Shown here one piece after another: positions 23,360 to 38,300 of a stretch of DNA of 64,000 bases (the stretch's first letter is position 1; each line of letters starts with the position of its first letter). Origin of the DNA: Megalonaias nervosa. Taxonomy: Eukaryota > Mollusca > Bivalvia > Unionida > Unionidae. The notes below the pieces were generated by a model. It made no database searches and had not been told where the DNA came from. It saw nothing but the letters and a program-made list of their open reading frames with translations. The DNA lies in NCBI GenBank assembly GCA_016617855.1, contig JAECUM010000807.1, positions 1-64,000 on the forward strand, read 5' to 3'. The translations under genes were made by a program, and so were the position numbers.

Positions 23360-26300
23360 TATTATTATTATTATAATAAAGACTTTATTTAGAAAAGGTA
23401 ACTCAGTTAGTTACAGAACTAATCTACCTTGAGGCCTTCTATCTGTTACGTACAATATATACAGTATATACATCATGATGTAAAGAATCTGGCTTGACAC
23501 TAAATAATTAAGTGATTGTAAAAGTCAAAGTATCAAGGCTGGACCACATGCACAGGCATCTGTGAATACATAAACATATATAAAACATAAATTATCATCC
23601 TGCATTGAAAAATTCAACTGTGAAAATGATGCAAAATTACAGAAAAACAGGTGGTATTTATTGTACTAGAACTGTTAAATTTTCTGAAGATTTCATCCAT
23701 TTGAGATTTTGATTATGAAAGGAAGAAATGTTAGGAGCCTGCCTTATGTCACTGGGAATGTTGTTCCATACCAGTGGACCAGTATATTGAAAACTTTTTT
23801 TTAAACAATTCTTTCTTTGGCCTTGGTATAATGTAATTTTTGCTTCTTATGGACCTTAAATTTGGAGTACCATCAGCATCTCTTTGGTGAAAGATATTGC
23901 TTTGATAGACAGGAATGGCTTTTCTGGATACTTTATACATCAATTTGGCCTTTCTAAGAAATATTCTTTCATGTATTGTTAAAATCTTTATATTATTCAT
24001 TGCATCCTGGAAATTGTCTATACATTGATCTAGAATTAAATGGCAAGCCCAGCTCTTTTGGAGTCTTAAAAGTTTTATTATGTTGGAATTAGAGGTATTA
24101 CCCCAAATTATATTACAATAGTCCAGATATGGCTGAATATAACTTTTATAAAAGATGACCCTATACTGAAGAGGAATGTATGTTTTGATTTTCCTCATTA
24201 GCCAAAGATAAGAATTAACCTTTTTTTGAAACGTGTTTAATGTGAATAGACCAAGTAAGATTGTTATCTACGAATACACCAAGAATTTTATCCTGAGAGG
24301 TCATATTAAGGCTCACACTATCAAATAGAACCTGGAGTTTATTGCTATCTAGCCTTGCTCATTTTTGTTGCATTGTAACTAGTAGGGCTTTCGTTTTTTC
24401 TGTATTTATGATCATACTGTTTTCTTTGCACCATACTTGAAGTCTGTTGAGAGCATCTTGTAAGTTATTTTCAAGTATTGTTTTGGTTTTACCCATCTCA
24501 GACAGTGTAGTATCATCTGCATAGAGGTCAGTGGAAGAAACTGAAGTTCCAATCTTAAGAGGTAAGTCGTTGATAAAAAGAATGAATAACAAAGGTCCAA
24601 GGACAGAACCCTGTGGTACTCTACAATTAATATTTTTACTTTCAGACAGTTGACCATTTAAAGATACTTTCTGCACTCTGTCGGTTAAGTAAGAAGTAAA
24701 GACACATTTATTTTTGCTACTAATTTGGTTCTGCTGCAGGTCAAAATTCTTGTAACAAAGGGCATATTGATTAGAACCAGAATACAAACACCAAATATAC
24801 TGAAAAATTATTTATATACAGCACTCATTTTAACTAGTCCACATGTGTAACTTTCACTGAATGATAATGAACTGGAATTCTGCAATGAGCATGACCATGT
24901 GCTCAGAACTTTGCACAACATTGCTCTCATATTCTTCTTTGTAAAGAGGTGTTGATTTGTCCATTTGTTCTGATCTGACATGTTTTGAACTTTGAAAAGA
25001 TCCATCTGCTCTAATAGTTTCTGTCATATAATATCCATAACTCACACTGAAAAGCATTTCGGTTAACATCTTGTACCATTTTCATTTAAAGTAAAGACTG
25101 GTCACCAACTAACTAGTTTATCAAGAAAGCATAATCTTTATATATATGAGCATAATGTATAATTTGGTGAAAAAAAGCATAATGATTATGCCAAAAGTGT
25201 AATGGTTTGCATGCATGTTAAAGTTATGTCTGCAGACTGAGATTCCAACCACATGGTCAGTTATTTTATTGAATATGCTTTCTGTTTATTATAAACTGTT
25301 AATGCTTTGAATAAAGTCACCAACTTTAGGACACTGTTTAGGTCAAGTTATACCAACCTTTTGCAGAGTTAAAGGTTTATGAGTGAAAACAGTCAAAAAG
25401 GTTGAACTTGTATGAATTAATAAACATTAGACCCAAAACTGATGGCACATGATATTCATGCTTTTGCAGAGAGTGATCGCTGGGGCATAGAAAATATTAG
25501 AAGGGATCCCACTCCTACCACACAGATGACATAATCAATATGAACATATACCACACTTGCTACAAATTTAATCCTGGAAATGGTAATATCTGTAATTTAT
25601 GGTTAATTACAATGGTACTATCTGTAACTTATGGTTTATTACAATGTAATATCTGTAACATATGGTTAATTGCAATAAGTCTTGCTTTGTCCCATCTCAG
25701 AGAATTATCTATATTTGGGTTATGAATTGATTCAGTACACTTCAAAGTCTTCCTTGCAGGTGAAAGAGTCCAAAAGTCAGGTACACTGCCCATCAACTGT
25801 CCATCAAGACATCACTTTCCATCAGACAGTTTATTGTTTTACTAATACAGTGAAACCTGTCTTGAAAGACCACTGCTATGAGAGACCACCTGTCTTGAGA
25901 GACCATATTCTCAGGGCACAAACTTAATGATTATATAGCACTGTCCCCTGTTATGAGAGACCATCTGTCTTGAGAGACCATAATTTTCTGGCAGAAAGGG
26001 TGGTCTTTCAAGGCAGGTTCTACTGTACCTTTAAAGCAGCTTTACAGGGTCTAATACATTATTACTTTTAGGAAAGCGACAAGTTTCTTGGTATTACAGA
26101 GTACCAAGATTATGGTGACATAAAAATCTGTCTGATAACAGCAAGGGAGACTGTAAATCCTGTAATGTCTAAAACACTTGCATTATATTATATATTATGT
26201 TGAGAAAAATAGTACATGTACCAAGATTTGGGGACTATTTTGTTTGTTGGAGTACTCACATGTTAATCATCATAAATCATTAAACAATCAGCTGTTGCTT

Positions 26301-29300
26301 TTAAGTCATGTGTAGATGTATGTATATGAATGTGTTCAAGTGATTATCAAATGTATTCTTTTCTCCAATGGTAGCTTTATACTTTCTTCAGTGCCAATTG
26401 CAAGGTTGCAGGTGAGACTGATTATGGAACAAATGCCCCCACAGGACTTGGTGTACTTTTTGGTGGTCAGACATGTGTAGTTAAAACTGAAAGAATGGAG
26501 GATGACTTCTTCAACTTCACGGTGGTAGTAAAACAACTTGCAGGTACAAGTCCATAGGATAAATGCTTGGCATTATGTATGAGGTACTCTGACTCATTTC
26601 CAGACTTGGCTGTTTTAGTTTCTGTGTTCCTGTTTCATCTGTAATGCTAGCGGCTTGTGAGCAAGGTTCATCATCACATAATCATATCAATGCAATTAGC
26701 CATGGAGGTTTAAAACAAGAAACTGTACTGAGATTGATGAGAGTGATGGAGAAAGGCAAACAGATTTATATACTAAATTTGTAGAAGTTTGCTTAAGAAT
26801 ATAGCGAATGTAGCATACTGTGTTACTTAATAAAAAGACATAACAAAAAAGTCAAAAGAATATGGCCATTGGTTTGTTCCTCCAGTGTCTTTTTGCAGAA
26901 TTATTTATTTGAAAAGGATGTAAGCTACTTATAATAAATACAGAAAAGTATTAATCTCATCTAGCTGAACACAAAATCAAAGAATGACATGGTAAGGCCA
27001 TTGAGATCTGTTCTACATGTACCATATAAATCATAATTATTGCTGTTCTCAATTACCTCAGACTTTCATTGTTTGATAATAATGCTAAATAAACAAGTAT
27101 CAGGAATCTAATGACATTTATATTAGTGAACAACGATATATGTCTAATGCTCTGAATTAATGCAAGGATCTTGTTATTAGGACTTCTGTATTTAAGGATT
27201 GGGACTCATATTTAGGACTTGGACTCAAAATCCCATAAAGAACCCTGTTGGATGTTCATAAGCATTTGAAGTCTGTCTTTTCAACAGTGTCACTTGACTT
27301 TATAGTCTTGATACTGTTCATGAGACTTAATCCTCATTCACACTGTGCTGAAGATGGACTTGCACTATGATTTTCAACAATTTCATGATTTCTACATATT
27401 CATGCATATAATTCTTAATAGCTGTAGCATGTTTCCTTAAAGTGGCATAGATTCCCATATGTTGCTCAAACAAAACTTGATAAAAATGAAGCCACAAAGC
27501 AATCACTAAAACAATTGCTTAAAGGTTTGTAATTAGTTCAGGTCTTAGTAGACTGAGTCAGGGCTGTTCCATTTAAAACATACATGGTACCCAAGGAACG
27601 CAGTTTTTAAAAAATATATGCCACGGTACTTTGACTGCACAGAGTTCATATTAAAATGAAAAAAAAAATTCTAAATTGCATCTATGGGTGAGTATCCCAC
27701 ATTAAAAGTGCCTTCCCTGGGTCCCAGGTATGGTTTACTGGAACAGCCCTCAGTGGATGCATCACAGTTTGAGAAAATGCCCACTCCATATATCATGAGA
27801 AGCAGCAGTAACCAATTCTTGAAACTAAATGGATTAAATTCTGGTGTAAGTATCTCTGTTTCATTACAGTGAAAAACATAAGTTTCTAATCCCCTAGCTT
27901 ATACAGCTATCAAACAACTGCTTAGGTACTGCCTGTTATACTTAAACCAACGATGCAATTACCCTATAAATTTGAGCAATTAATAGCTCATTAGTCATGA
28001 TGGACCCATAAGCATTAATTATAAGTAACCAATAAAATACAATGATTTGTGTAAAGAATGTCACATGTCAGGGACAAAAAATCGCATCTCCCTCATGTCA
28101 TCAAATTTCTTCATGTGACTGTGCAATTGTGTCTTCCTGTTTGTTTGATTTGGTATAATAAACAATTCACTGACCTTATTTAAGGGAGATATGAAGATCT
28201 GTTTCCCTGAGACATGTTTTACCTGACACATCACTGGGTTTAGGAAACAAATCTTCACATGTCCTACATAACAAGGACAATAAACATATACTGTTTCACA
28301 TTTTTATGTCACATTCTTTACTTTATACACAATCTTGATAGTTTTTGGTACAAGTAAGCAGATGATCTTCCTAAGAGTGACCTACAAATATAATCCCAGC
28401 AGAGGGTTGAATATTAATAACTTACCATTATCCTTCAAAAACTTCAAAATGAAAATGCCACATTTGGTCAACACACTCAAGGTTTTGTCAGGTAAATTTG
28501 GTAACACATTTTTTATTTTGACAGATGGGCAGTTCACTTAGAATATGAATGGAGTCGATTTAGAGGGTCCCCAGACATTGGGCTATCAAGACCTTTTGAG
28601 TACTTATTTCAGTACCAAATATATCCTACTTATTATAAATTAACATACAATGTACAAATACTGATGTGTTGCTAATTAAAATTTGACTAAAATATGGATG
28701 ACATGTAAGTATTATTGTTGCTCTTAATTTGTCCTTATAGTACTTTTTCTCATCATGCTTGTCCTTTCACCAGTGAGGATTCCTGGTCCCTGTTCAGTGT
28801 GATTCCAAAGAAATTGATATGCAATGGACAAGGCATAGGCACCTCTAGTCATCAAATAAGAAACTGACCATTTCATAGTGGGTGGTGGACTTTAAAACAA
28901 AACGTTCTGACTCCCAAATAGCTTTAAAAAAAAATATTCTTGCTCTGATTTCATGGAAAAAATGACTATTTATATGCATCATATGAGTTGAAAAAAATCA
29001 ATTATCTTGAGGTAAATAAAAATTCTTGGTTCAAAAGAAAATCCCAGTGGCCTTCCCCAATCTCTGAAATTTATATGATTGGTCCTTAAAAGAAAGAATG
29101 TTTTAATGAATCAATGTATGGAAGCCTTTGTATTTTTATAAGTCATTTTAACCTGTCAATGATGTTCTTTCATTCATGAGGATTCCAGGTCCCTGTGTCA
29201 TCTGTTTCTAATTTGATAGAAATCACTATGCTAAAAGTAAGGCATAGCTACTTCCATTGGTAAAATAAGAAAAAAAGTTTTCATGAATCATTACCTGTAA

Positions 29301-32300
29301 GCCTTTGTACTTTATAAGTTCTTTCAACCTGCCAGTGATGACATATCGTCCATCTTCCCTCACATATCCAATATCACCTGCAATTAGACCCCAAATATTG
29401 AAGCAAATGAATAAAGTTTCCAAACAATAAAGCATGCTGTCAGGTGGGTAAGAAATATACAAGGAATACTGTCAGTTTAATTATTTTTGTGAAAGGCCTT
29501 TGTATCATAATACATTTTGTCAAATTAGGTAAAATCAAGTCTAGAGGTCCTGAGAAGAAGTCATTTAAAGATTTTTTGTTTGTTTTGTAATGGAAGTCAT
29601 ACTTGATAGTGGATCAGCATCATTTTAAAAATCTGAAAGGATTTAGGCCAGAATGCTGACCATCAAATCTGCCCAAGTGTTTCTTTTAGAAGAAGTTCTG
29701 AAAAGTTTGATATTTTTAGTACTGTAACCATATTTGTAAGCCCTTCCTGCTGGAAAGCTTTCTGTCATATTTGATCAAATTCTGTTAAATAGTTTTCATG
29801 AAGTTTTAAATGTTTATCTATAGCAAAGACAGCCCTATCTGATGGTGGATCAGCATCATTTGTATAAATTTTAAAGCCTTTTCCTGCCAAGAAGATTTCT
29901 TTCAAATTTAGTCAAATTCTGCTGAGTGGTCTTTGAGAGAAAGTTATAAGTGATTTTATGCAGTGAATGACTTGGCTTTTTCAATTAGGTGCACTACAAT
30001 TATGAAATAAATTACAAGTCATGGTACTTTTAAAACATCAACATAAGTTTGTTGAATTATATAAAGAATAAGATTTTGATAATATTTTAAAAATGTTACC
30101 TGAGCACATGATACAGTCTGGGTCAGGACTTCAAAATCAGATCCCAAATATATGATTTCACAGAGGATAAAAATGAATTTTCATGTCTTTAAAATTGTAA
30201 ATTGTCAAGCAGCAGGCAAAATATGGCTATCTACCCACCTGAATAGTTCTAAAACATATAGATTGCAACAGCCAGAAAAGGAGAGTCTAGAGCAGATCAA
30301 TTTGGACATTCAGATCAATAGTTCTAATTAATCAAGGATGTAAGCTGTATGGTAAATGTTCACACTTGTTTCCATCTCACTTTAAGGCATGTTTTCATAG
30401 ACATTATTCTCACATTTCGGCATCGTTTAATAAACACCCATCTCACACTGAGGCATGGATTCACAGACACCCAACTCACATTCCGGCATGGTGTCAGACA
30501 CCCAGCTCACATTAAGGCATGTTTTCATAGACATTAATCTCACATTCCAGCATGGTGTCAGACACCCAGCTCACATTAAGGCATGTTTTCATAGACATTA
30601 ATCTCACATTCCAGCATGGTGTCAGACACCCAGCTCACATTAAGGCATGTTTTCATAGACATTAATCTCACATTCCAGCATGGTGTCAGACACCCAGCTC
30701 ACATTAAGGCATGTTTTCATAGACATTAATCTCACATTCCGGCATGGTGTCAGACACCCAGCTCACATTAAGGCATGTTTTCATAGACATTAATCTCACA
30801 TTCCGGCATGGTGTCAGACATCCAGCTCACATTCCGGCATGGTGTCAGACACCCAGCTCACATTAAGGCATGGTTTCAATGACATTCATCCTACATTTAG
30901 GAATGGTTTCTTGGCACCCATCTCACATTTGGCTATGGTGTCATATACACCCAACTCAAATCAAGGCATGTTTTCATATACACAAATTTCACACTAAGGC
31001 ATAGCTTCATAGACATCCATCTCACATTAAGGCATGGTTTCATTAGAACCCATCTCACATTAAGGCTTGGTTTCATAGACACCCATATCAAGGCATGGTT
31101 TCACTGACACTCATCTCATGTTAGAGCATATCTATTTGATGTGCTAAAAGCCACAGGATAACTAACTAAAACAAATTATGTACCATATATACTCATTTAT
31201 AAGTATCGTCCAACTGCAAATAATATAGATCCTGATCTGCCAACATATAATGCACTAGCAATCTAATATCTATGTTGCTTATTCTACTGATTACTCCAAA
31301 CAATTGCATAAACCAGATCTGCCAGTGCAATATGTGATGGCAAATCTGGGTCTATACCGTTTTGAGATGACAGACTTTTGAGTATATGTGGTATGTGTTA
31401 TGTATATGTAATTAAATTGTTTGTTTGTTAGTTTTAAAAATTTTTTTATTTTTATTTTATTCCATTACATGTTATTGTAATGAAAATTTTGTCTACTGGA
31501 TTTGATTTTTTTTAGAAATTCAATTCAGTTCTGATTGACCTGATAAACAAAAACAAACAGTAGTTGAAACATTGTAGCTAATTTCTGACCTTGATTCAGA
31601 ACCAGTGTCAGGTTTATAGTAAACAACCTTTTTAAAAAAGTTTTTATATTCATTTTAAGAGTAAGATTCATTCAGTGAAATCAAGGCATACCTGGAGTAC
31701 ATGACAAATAACATTTGTTTATTGTTACAAATGTTTGGTTTTCCCAGTGGGATGAAATTTTGACCCCCATCCGGGAATCTGTTTTGCGTCTTAATTTACT
31801 GTATAATCATTTTCTTGAGAAGAAATAGCCAGTTGTGCTTTAAACCTCTGAAGCTCAAAAGTGTTTTGTTGTGACCAGTTGGAGTTGAATTTTTCTATTT
31901 TTTGAATTAGTAATTTATTTACCCTAGAAAATACTAGTGCTCATCAGAATTCATGGACAAAGGCATTTATCGAAATTTATTCAGAAATTCTAAACTGGAA
32001 TATTATCTTTTTGTGATTCAACAAGGAACTGTTGACATAACAACACTGTGAAGGTTATGGCATACGTCATTGCCTTCCATCTTGGAATTTCATCGGGATT
32101 CGAACTGTGATTCATTTAAGACTTTTCACTGATACGACTTATATATTTTAATTCTTGGATTAATTCTGAATTTGATTCATAAACCATAAGTCCTTTATCT
32201 TATTTTTACCTTGTTTTTCTAGGGAAATAAATTATTTTGTTAAATTTTATAAAGCTTGTTGTCTTCACTCTTTTCTTGTTACATTTTGTACAAGCCTAGA

Positions 32301-35300
32301 TGTGTAACATATGTGATACCTTCATATATATCAGGCAGTCTCCTTGATTCAGAACCAAAAGTCCTGATTTCTTTGCAAACATGCAGCATCTGTCTAGCTC
32401 CAAGAATGAAGGAATCTCCACGAAGGCTATTCAAGGATTATAACATGTATCTAGACCAGTGTCTTCTGTTCATTATTCAACAATAATTAATGGAGATTGT
32501 AATCTCACCTGTATTGAACCAACAATCACATGTGATCATGTCACATGTGACCTTCTCATTTATCTCGCCTGTTGTGAGCCAACAATCACTTGTGAGCATG
32601 TCACATGTGACCTTCTCATTTATCTCACCTGTTTTGAGCCAACCATCACTTGTGATCATGTCACGTGTCGCCTTCTCATTTCTTAAGTAGCCTTTCATAA
32701 TTTGTGGTCCCTTTATCCAGATCTCCCCCTCCTTTCTAACTGGTAAAGCTTTCCCACTTTCAACATCTACAATCTTAAAAAGAAAATGAATATTGTATTG
32801 ATACTGTCAAAAAAGGAAAATAAAAACGACCAAATGTGTTCATTTGGAGAGACAGACACAATGCCAAGATATAAAATGTCTAACCTTTGGCAATGACCAA
32901 AACATAATACAGTCTTTTCATCTCTTATTGTATCTCCTTTTGATTGGTTTTAATGCAATAGAAAGTGAGGATTTTATTGTGTGTGTGTGATTTGGATTTT
33001 TAATGTAGCTTTAACAATTTTTCAGTCATATCGCTACGATGTCTACAGTGTGGCAGTTTATAGTGATGCCTAGCACTGGGGCATCAAGCTGCAGACATGT
33101 AGCCTGATGTCCCACCCAGTCACATTATCCTGACACCAGGCCGACCAGTCCTAACACTAACCTCTTAATGCTGAGCGCCAAGCGAGGCAGCTGTTAGTAC
33201 CATTTTTGTAAGTCTTTAGTATGACTCGGCCTCCCTCATCCGAGTTCAGTGTTTAAGAAAATGCACAGACAACATTTCTTTTTAAAAAAAAACATAGCCC
33301 TGAATTGAAATGAATAGTTTCAATTACCACACTGCATACATGCCAATACCCCAAGAGGTATAAGCATAATTAATGTTATTATAAGTCGTGAAAAAGCTTA
33401 ATTTAGGCATAAAAAGTGTAATCTACATATTACATGCAGAATTACAGGCACGTATGAAAAGATACATTTTAATGACTAACCAGGTTCTGCAGCTGGTCAA
33501 AATTCTTGTCACAAAGGGCAAAATCCATATGGGTTAGAACCAGAATAAAAACACCAAATATACTTAAAAATTATTTATATTCAGCACTCACTTCAACTAG
33601 TGTACATGTGTAACTTTTGCTGAATGATCATTGTAAAGGGGTGTTGTGTGGTGTGTGCCCCTCTGTTAATTGATTTGGTGATCGTTATCTAGAGAATGAC
33701 CTCCCTCGATGTTATTGCCCAGTGTGAGTGGATAGATTGAACATTAACAGAAAACTGAGTGAGACCATTGAGAAGAAATAAACAAATATGAGCTCCCTTA
33801 AACAATAAAAATAAAATAAATTTTAATTAATACATAAACTAAAATTGCAATTTCAATCCAACAGATTTACATTACTGGAATTTAATAGCAGTGTTCAATT
33901 TACGGATTCGTTCATCATAGTAACGAGTAGTGAAAAGAGTACAATGTCCACACTGACTTGCATCATCTGGTGTCATTCCTCTATTGACTTTGTGTATTCC
34001 ACGTCTAGCATGTATGCTTGGTTCTTCCTCTGACCCTTCTATTCCGAGCTCTCTATTTGCAGACTTCCCTCTTGGACTGTCCTCATTGGGTTTTCTCGGG
34101 GAGGGATATAGAAAGCTGTTCCTTTAATGCTGTTTCTTTTCCACACAATCGTGTATCCTAGGACTATAGCCTGTCTTTTCCTTTCAAGACAGCTATCTGG
34201 CCTCTTTACTTGTTAACAAGAAAAACTCTATACTTTAGGTTTTCCACCGGAGTCGAACTCGCCTCTCTCAGGAAAATTTCTGACTAAACAATTTTGACTA
34301 AGGTCGGTAAATTTAAACTCCCATAACTTCCAAAGTGTACACCTTAATCTTAACTGACCAATCGAAAGCAACAGTTCCTAAATTTTTCCAAAAATAATCA
34401 TGCCTTTCATCAGATTTTGACAGCCTAGAATACGAATCAATCAACTTTCCTTTGAAGATCAATTATTTGACACGAGGTCCTCTACTGTGGTTATGGCTGG
34501 TAACTCTACTGTACTTTCCCATGATAGCATTACGGTCAATTCTACTGAACCTTAACATAGGTCCTTTTGTGTTTCACAGACGAAATAAGGGAAATGTCAA
34601 AGTGACTATGATAAAATTTTAATGCACAATTTATTCAACTTGAAGATTTAGTATTTCTTCAAAATTTGACACATTACATAGGCCCCTCTTTAAGAGTAAA
34701 ATCTGGGATTTTGCTCTCCAAATTTTGAAGTTGCATTTCCAGTCATTGTTACATGTCCTGAAGTGACCTCTTCACCTCAGAATCAACTAATCTACTCAGA
34801 CAATCTGCTCCTACATTGGCACTTCCTTTAATATAACGCAATTGAATTTGATATTGTTGAAGAAATAATAACCATCTCATTAAACGACCATTTGTCAATT
34901 TAGCTTGGGCCAAGTAAGCAAGTGGTTGGTGGTCAGTTCCAGAATAAACTTTTGCCCATACAGGTAGTGCTAGAATTTAGAGATTCCAAATATAATTGCT
35001 AGGCATTCCCTTTCGGTAACTGAATAATTACACTCAGCAGGAGATAACTTTCTACTACCATATGCAACCGGGCATAAGTTCCCATCATGTTCCTGCAGTA
35101 AAACTGTACCAAGACCACTGTCAGAAGCGTTGGTACATAAGACAAATTCCTTTGTCACATCCGGTAGTCTCACTACGGCGTCTGACGTCAACCTATCCTT
35201 CAATGTCTTAAATGCCCTCTCACAAGTGTCAGTCCAAATAACTTTTGTCGGAGCCTTCTTCCTTGTCAAGTCAGTCAACGGACTAGCAATAGTGCTGAAA

Positions 35301-38300
35301 TTTGCAACATACTTACGATAATAACCTGCAAGTCCTAAAAAAGATTGTACTTCTGTCTTTGTAGTTGGACGTGTGGCGTTCCGAAGCTGGTCGACTTTTT
35401 GCACTGTCTGGGATTAATGTATCTTCAATGAGTGTGTGTCCTAGATAAGACAGTCTCCGAAATCCTATGTGACATTTAGATGGTTGGGTGGTGAGCCCTG
35501 TCTGTTTAAGTTGTTCCAGAACTCTTCTCAGTAAGACCACGTGTTCTTCCCAAGTAGGTGTCGCCAATAACAAATCGTCCATGAAATTTGAAACCCCGGT
35601 CCTTCTTAAAGGTTCTAGCAGTTTCCTCATCATTCGGGTGAAGATGCTGGGTGCGTTCTGGACCCCGAATGGCATGACTACCCATTGGTAGGTCCCATCT
35701 GGTGTTGCAAAGGCAAGTTTTGGACGGTCTTCCTCATGAACTGGAATTTGCCAATATCCCTTTGACAAGTCTATTTTAGAAAAATATTTGGCATTGGTAA
35801 CTCTGGCAAATATGGACTCAGGATCTGGTAACATTTCCACCTGAAATTCTGTGATCCTGTTTAATTTCCGATAGTCAACACAAAAGTGGTGATCACCATC
35901 CTTCTTCTGTACCAAAACAACCAGTGAACTATATGCGGATTCGTCTGGTTAAATGACCCCTAAGTCAAGCATAGCTCAAATTTCGTTCCGTACAGTTTCC
36001 AACTTCGCATGAGGCAGTGGATAGGGTTTCAGTTTTACAGGCATTTCATCCAGTAACTTCAAACTGAACTCCTCCAAGTCCGTCATGCCTGGTCTTTCTG
36101 TCAAGACACTTGCGTAGTCATGGAGTATCTCCTCCACCTCTTCACGCTGTTCTGATGTTAACGTTACGTCAAGGACGATGTCGACGTAGGTTTCATTCCT
36201 TGTCAAAGGACAACTAAGAAGTACTTCCACCACTCCTCTGTTGTCGTGGGGTTCTTCAGTCACAACTGTAGCAACCACGAACTCAGTGGGTGTCTCTCTT
36301 TCATGATAGCGTTTAAGAAGGTTAATGTGGTACAACTTCTCTTTATCTCCCACCTTGATATGATAATTCTGTCCACCCTTCTTTTCCGTTACAACTAATG
36401 GTCCTCTCCAGGATACTTGGAGTTTGTTGTGCTCCAACGGTAACAACAACAACACCTTGTCACCAACTTCAAACCTCCGTTCCTTCGCCCTTTTGTTGTT
36501 GTACTTCGCTTGACATCACTGTGCATCATGGAGATTCTTCTGGGCCAAGTTGCAAACTTCCTTCAGCTTGTTACGGAGATCAACAACATACTGATACATT
36601 GTTCGTACTTCCTTGGATGCCTTTTCATCCGTCCATAACTGTTTCAATACAGCCATGGGTCCTCTCATTGTCCTCCCATAAACTAGTTCAAAAAGGTGAA
36701 AATCCTAGACTAGCTTGGGGTACTTCGCGGTATGCGAAAAGTATCACGGGAAGGTATCGATCCTAGTCTTTGGGTTGACCTTCGCACTACTTTTTCAGAG
36801 CTTGCTTCAACATCCCATTGAAATGCTCTACTAGACCATTGCACTGTGGGTGATACAGGGTAGTCAGGTGCCTAATGGAAAGTAACCGGTTCACTTCTTC
36901 CATCACCTGGCTAACAAACTGCGTCACTTGGTCAGTTAGTATCTCTTCAGGAACACCAACTCTGGACCAAACTCCTAACAGAGCTTCAGCCACCATAACT
37001 GAATCAATGTTCTTCAATGCAATGGCCTCCGGGTATCGGGTAGCATAATCAACAATCATTAACACATAACAATTGCCACTTTCTGATGCAGGCTTTATTG
37101 GACCTATCAAATCCATAGCCACCCTTGAGAAAGGTTCATCAATCAGAGGGGTGGTTCCAAGTGGCACTGGGCAATGCGAGGTCTTAGGTGCCACCCGCTG
37201 ACACTTGTCACATGACAGACAAAACCTCCTTACATCCCCATACACACCTGGCCAATTGAACTCCCTCACTAACCTATCTCTTGTCTTTGCGACACCCATA
37301 TGACTACCGAGTAGACTCTCATGTGCTAGTCTAAGCACTTCTTCTCTCTTAGATCAAGGTATAATCACTTGTTTATACCTCTTGGCTCCTTTCTGGGCAT
37401 ATCGATACAAGATACCCTGTTTCAGCACAAACTCTACCTCACCGTTAGGTAAGTTCCACACGGACTTCTCCTTTGCGTACCCGCATATCCTGTTAAGAGT
37501 AGAATCTTCCTCTTGAAGTCTCCTTAATTCACCAGGCAGCAAATTATCTATGGACGAAGTCAAGGGGTTCAGCGGCTTTGACCCTGACCTTCGCTTCATA
37601 GACCTCGTCTCTACAGACCCCATGTGTACGGGTGTACATGTCATAGGATTAGGCTGTGGCAACACATACCTACATCCTAAAATTACACCATGCGACAACC
37701 CTGACAAGCATGCTGCTTGAATTCGTCATTTCACATATGGCGAATCAAGGTCAATGTAGACAACTGGAAGGGAATCTTTACTCCTATTAGTAAATTGAAC
37801 TTCCACTGTCTCACCTGTATAATCAGCAGGTTTGACAAATTTGCTATCCACCAAAGCTGGATAACTACAGCCAGTGTCATACAATACAGTAACCTTCTCT
37901 CTATTTACCGTAGCCGTTGCTGTATTCGACCATTCCACTGAGGTACTCTTTCTACCAGTGCCTGGTGTCACTACATTTATTGTAGGATGATGTTTCCTGC
38001 AGTTCTTGAGAATATGGCCAGGTTTGTTGCAACCGTAGCACACAACTTCATCTTTATTACCAGGGGTACCTTTATATACCCCTTGGGACTTTCCTGAGCC
38101 ACGGAACTGATCATTGCTGGGATTATCACCCCCCAGCTTCCCACCATTTTGACCATTCCACCTATGAGGTGTCAAACCGTTAACTTTTTTAAAGTCAGGG
38201 ACGCTGGTTCGATCCCTGCCACTCCATGTGGTTGAGTGAGAGTGTGCACTCTCATATCGCTCAGCCATCACACTGATATCTTCTAAGGTTGCGAAATCAT

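Larger units (their letters stand above)
23195..25215. mobile_element. MITE-like repeat, family K, copy 1, split by a non-LTR insertion
   Basis: The left part (23195-23320) has ACATGCC...AAGCATAATTATTGTTATTATAAG and the right part (24720-25215) has TCAAAATTCTTGTAACAAAG, CACCAAATATACTGAAAAAT and CATGTGTAACTTTCACTGAA. The same two parts occur in the copy at 33335-33631 plus 39068-39330, where they are continuous across this insertion point. Both ends carry GCATAAT-rich inverted words (GGCAAAAAAGCATAATTTGG and its counterpart near 25165-25200). Confidence 0.7.

Noticed and set aside
30349..30537. Plus-strand open frame of 62 codons
   Set aside because: It lies inside the 64-bp minisatellite and merely translates the repeat.
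32459..32690. Plus-strand open frames with repeated [15 protein letters not shown] peptides
   Set aside because: They are antisense readings of the 60-bp repeat at the end of exon D.
36398..36766. Plus-strand 122-codon open frame
   Set aside because: Antisense to the integrase/GPY region of the Gmr1-like element.
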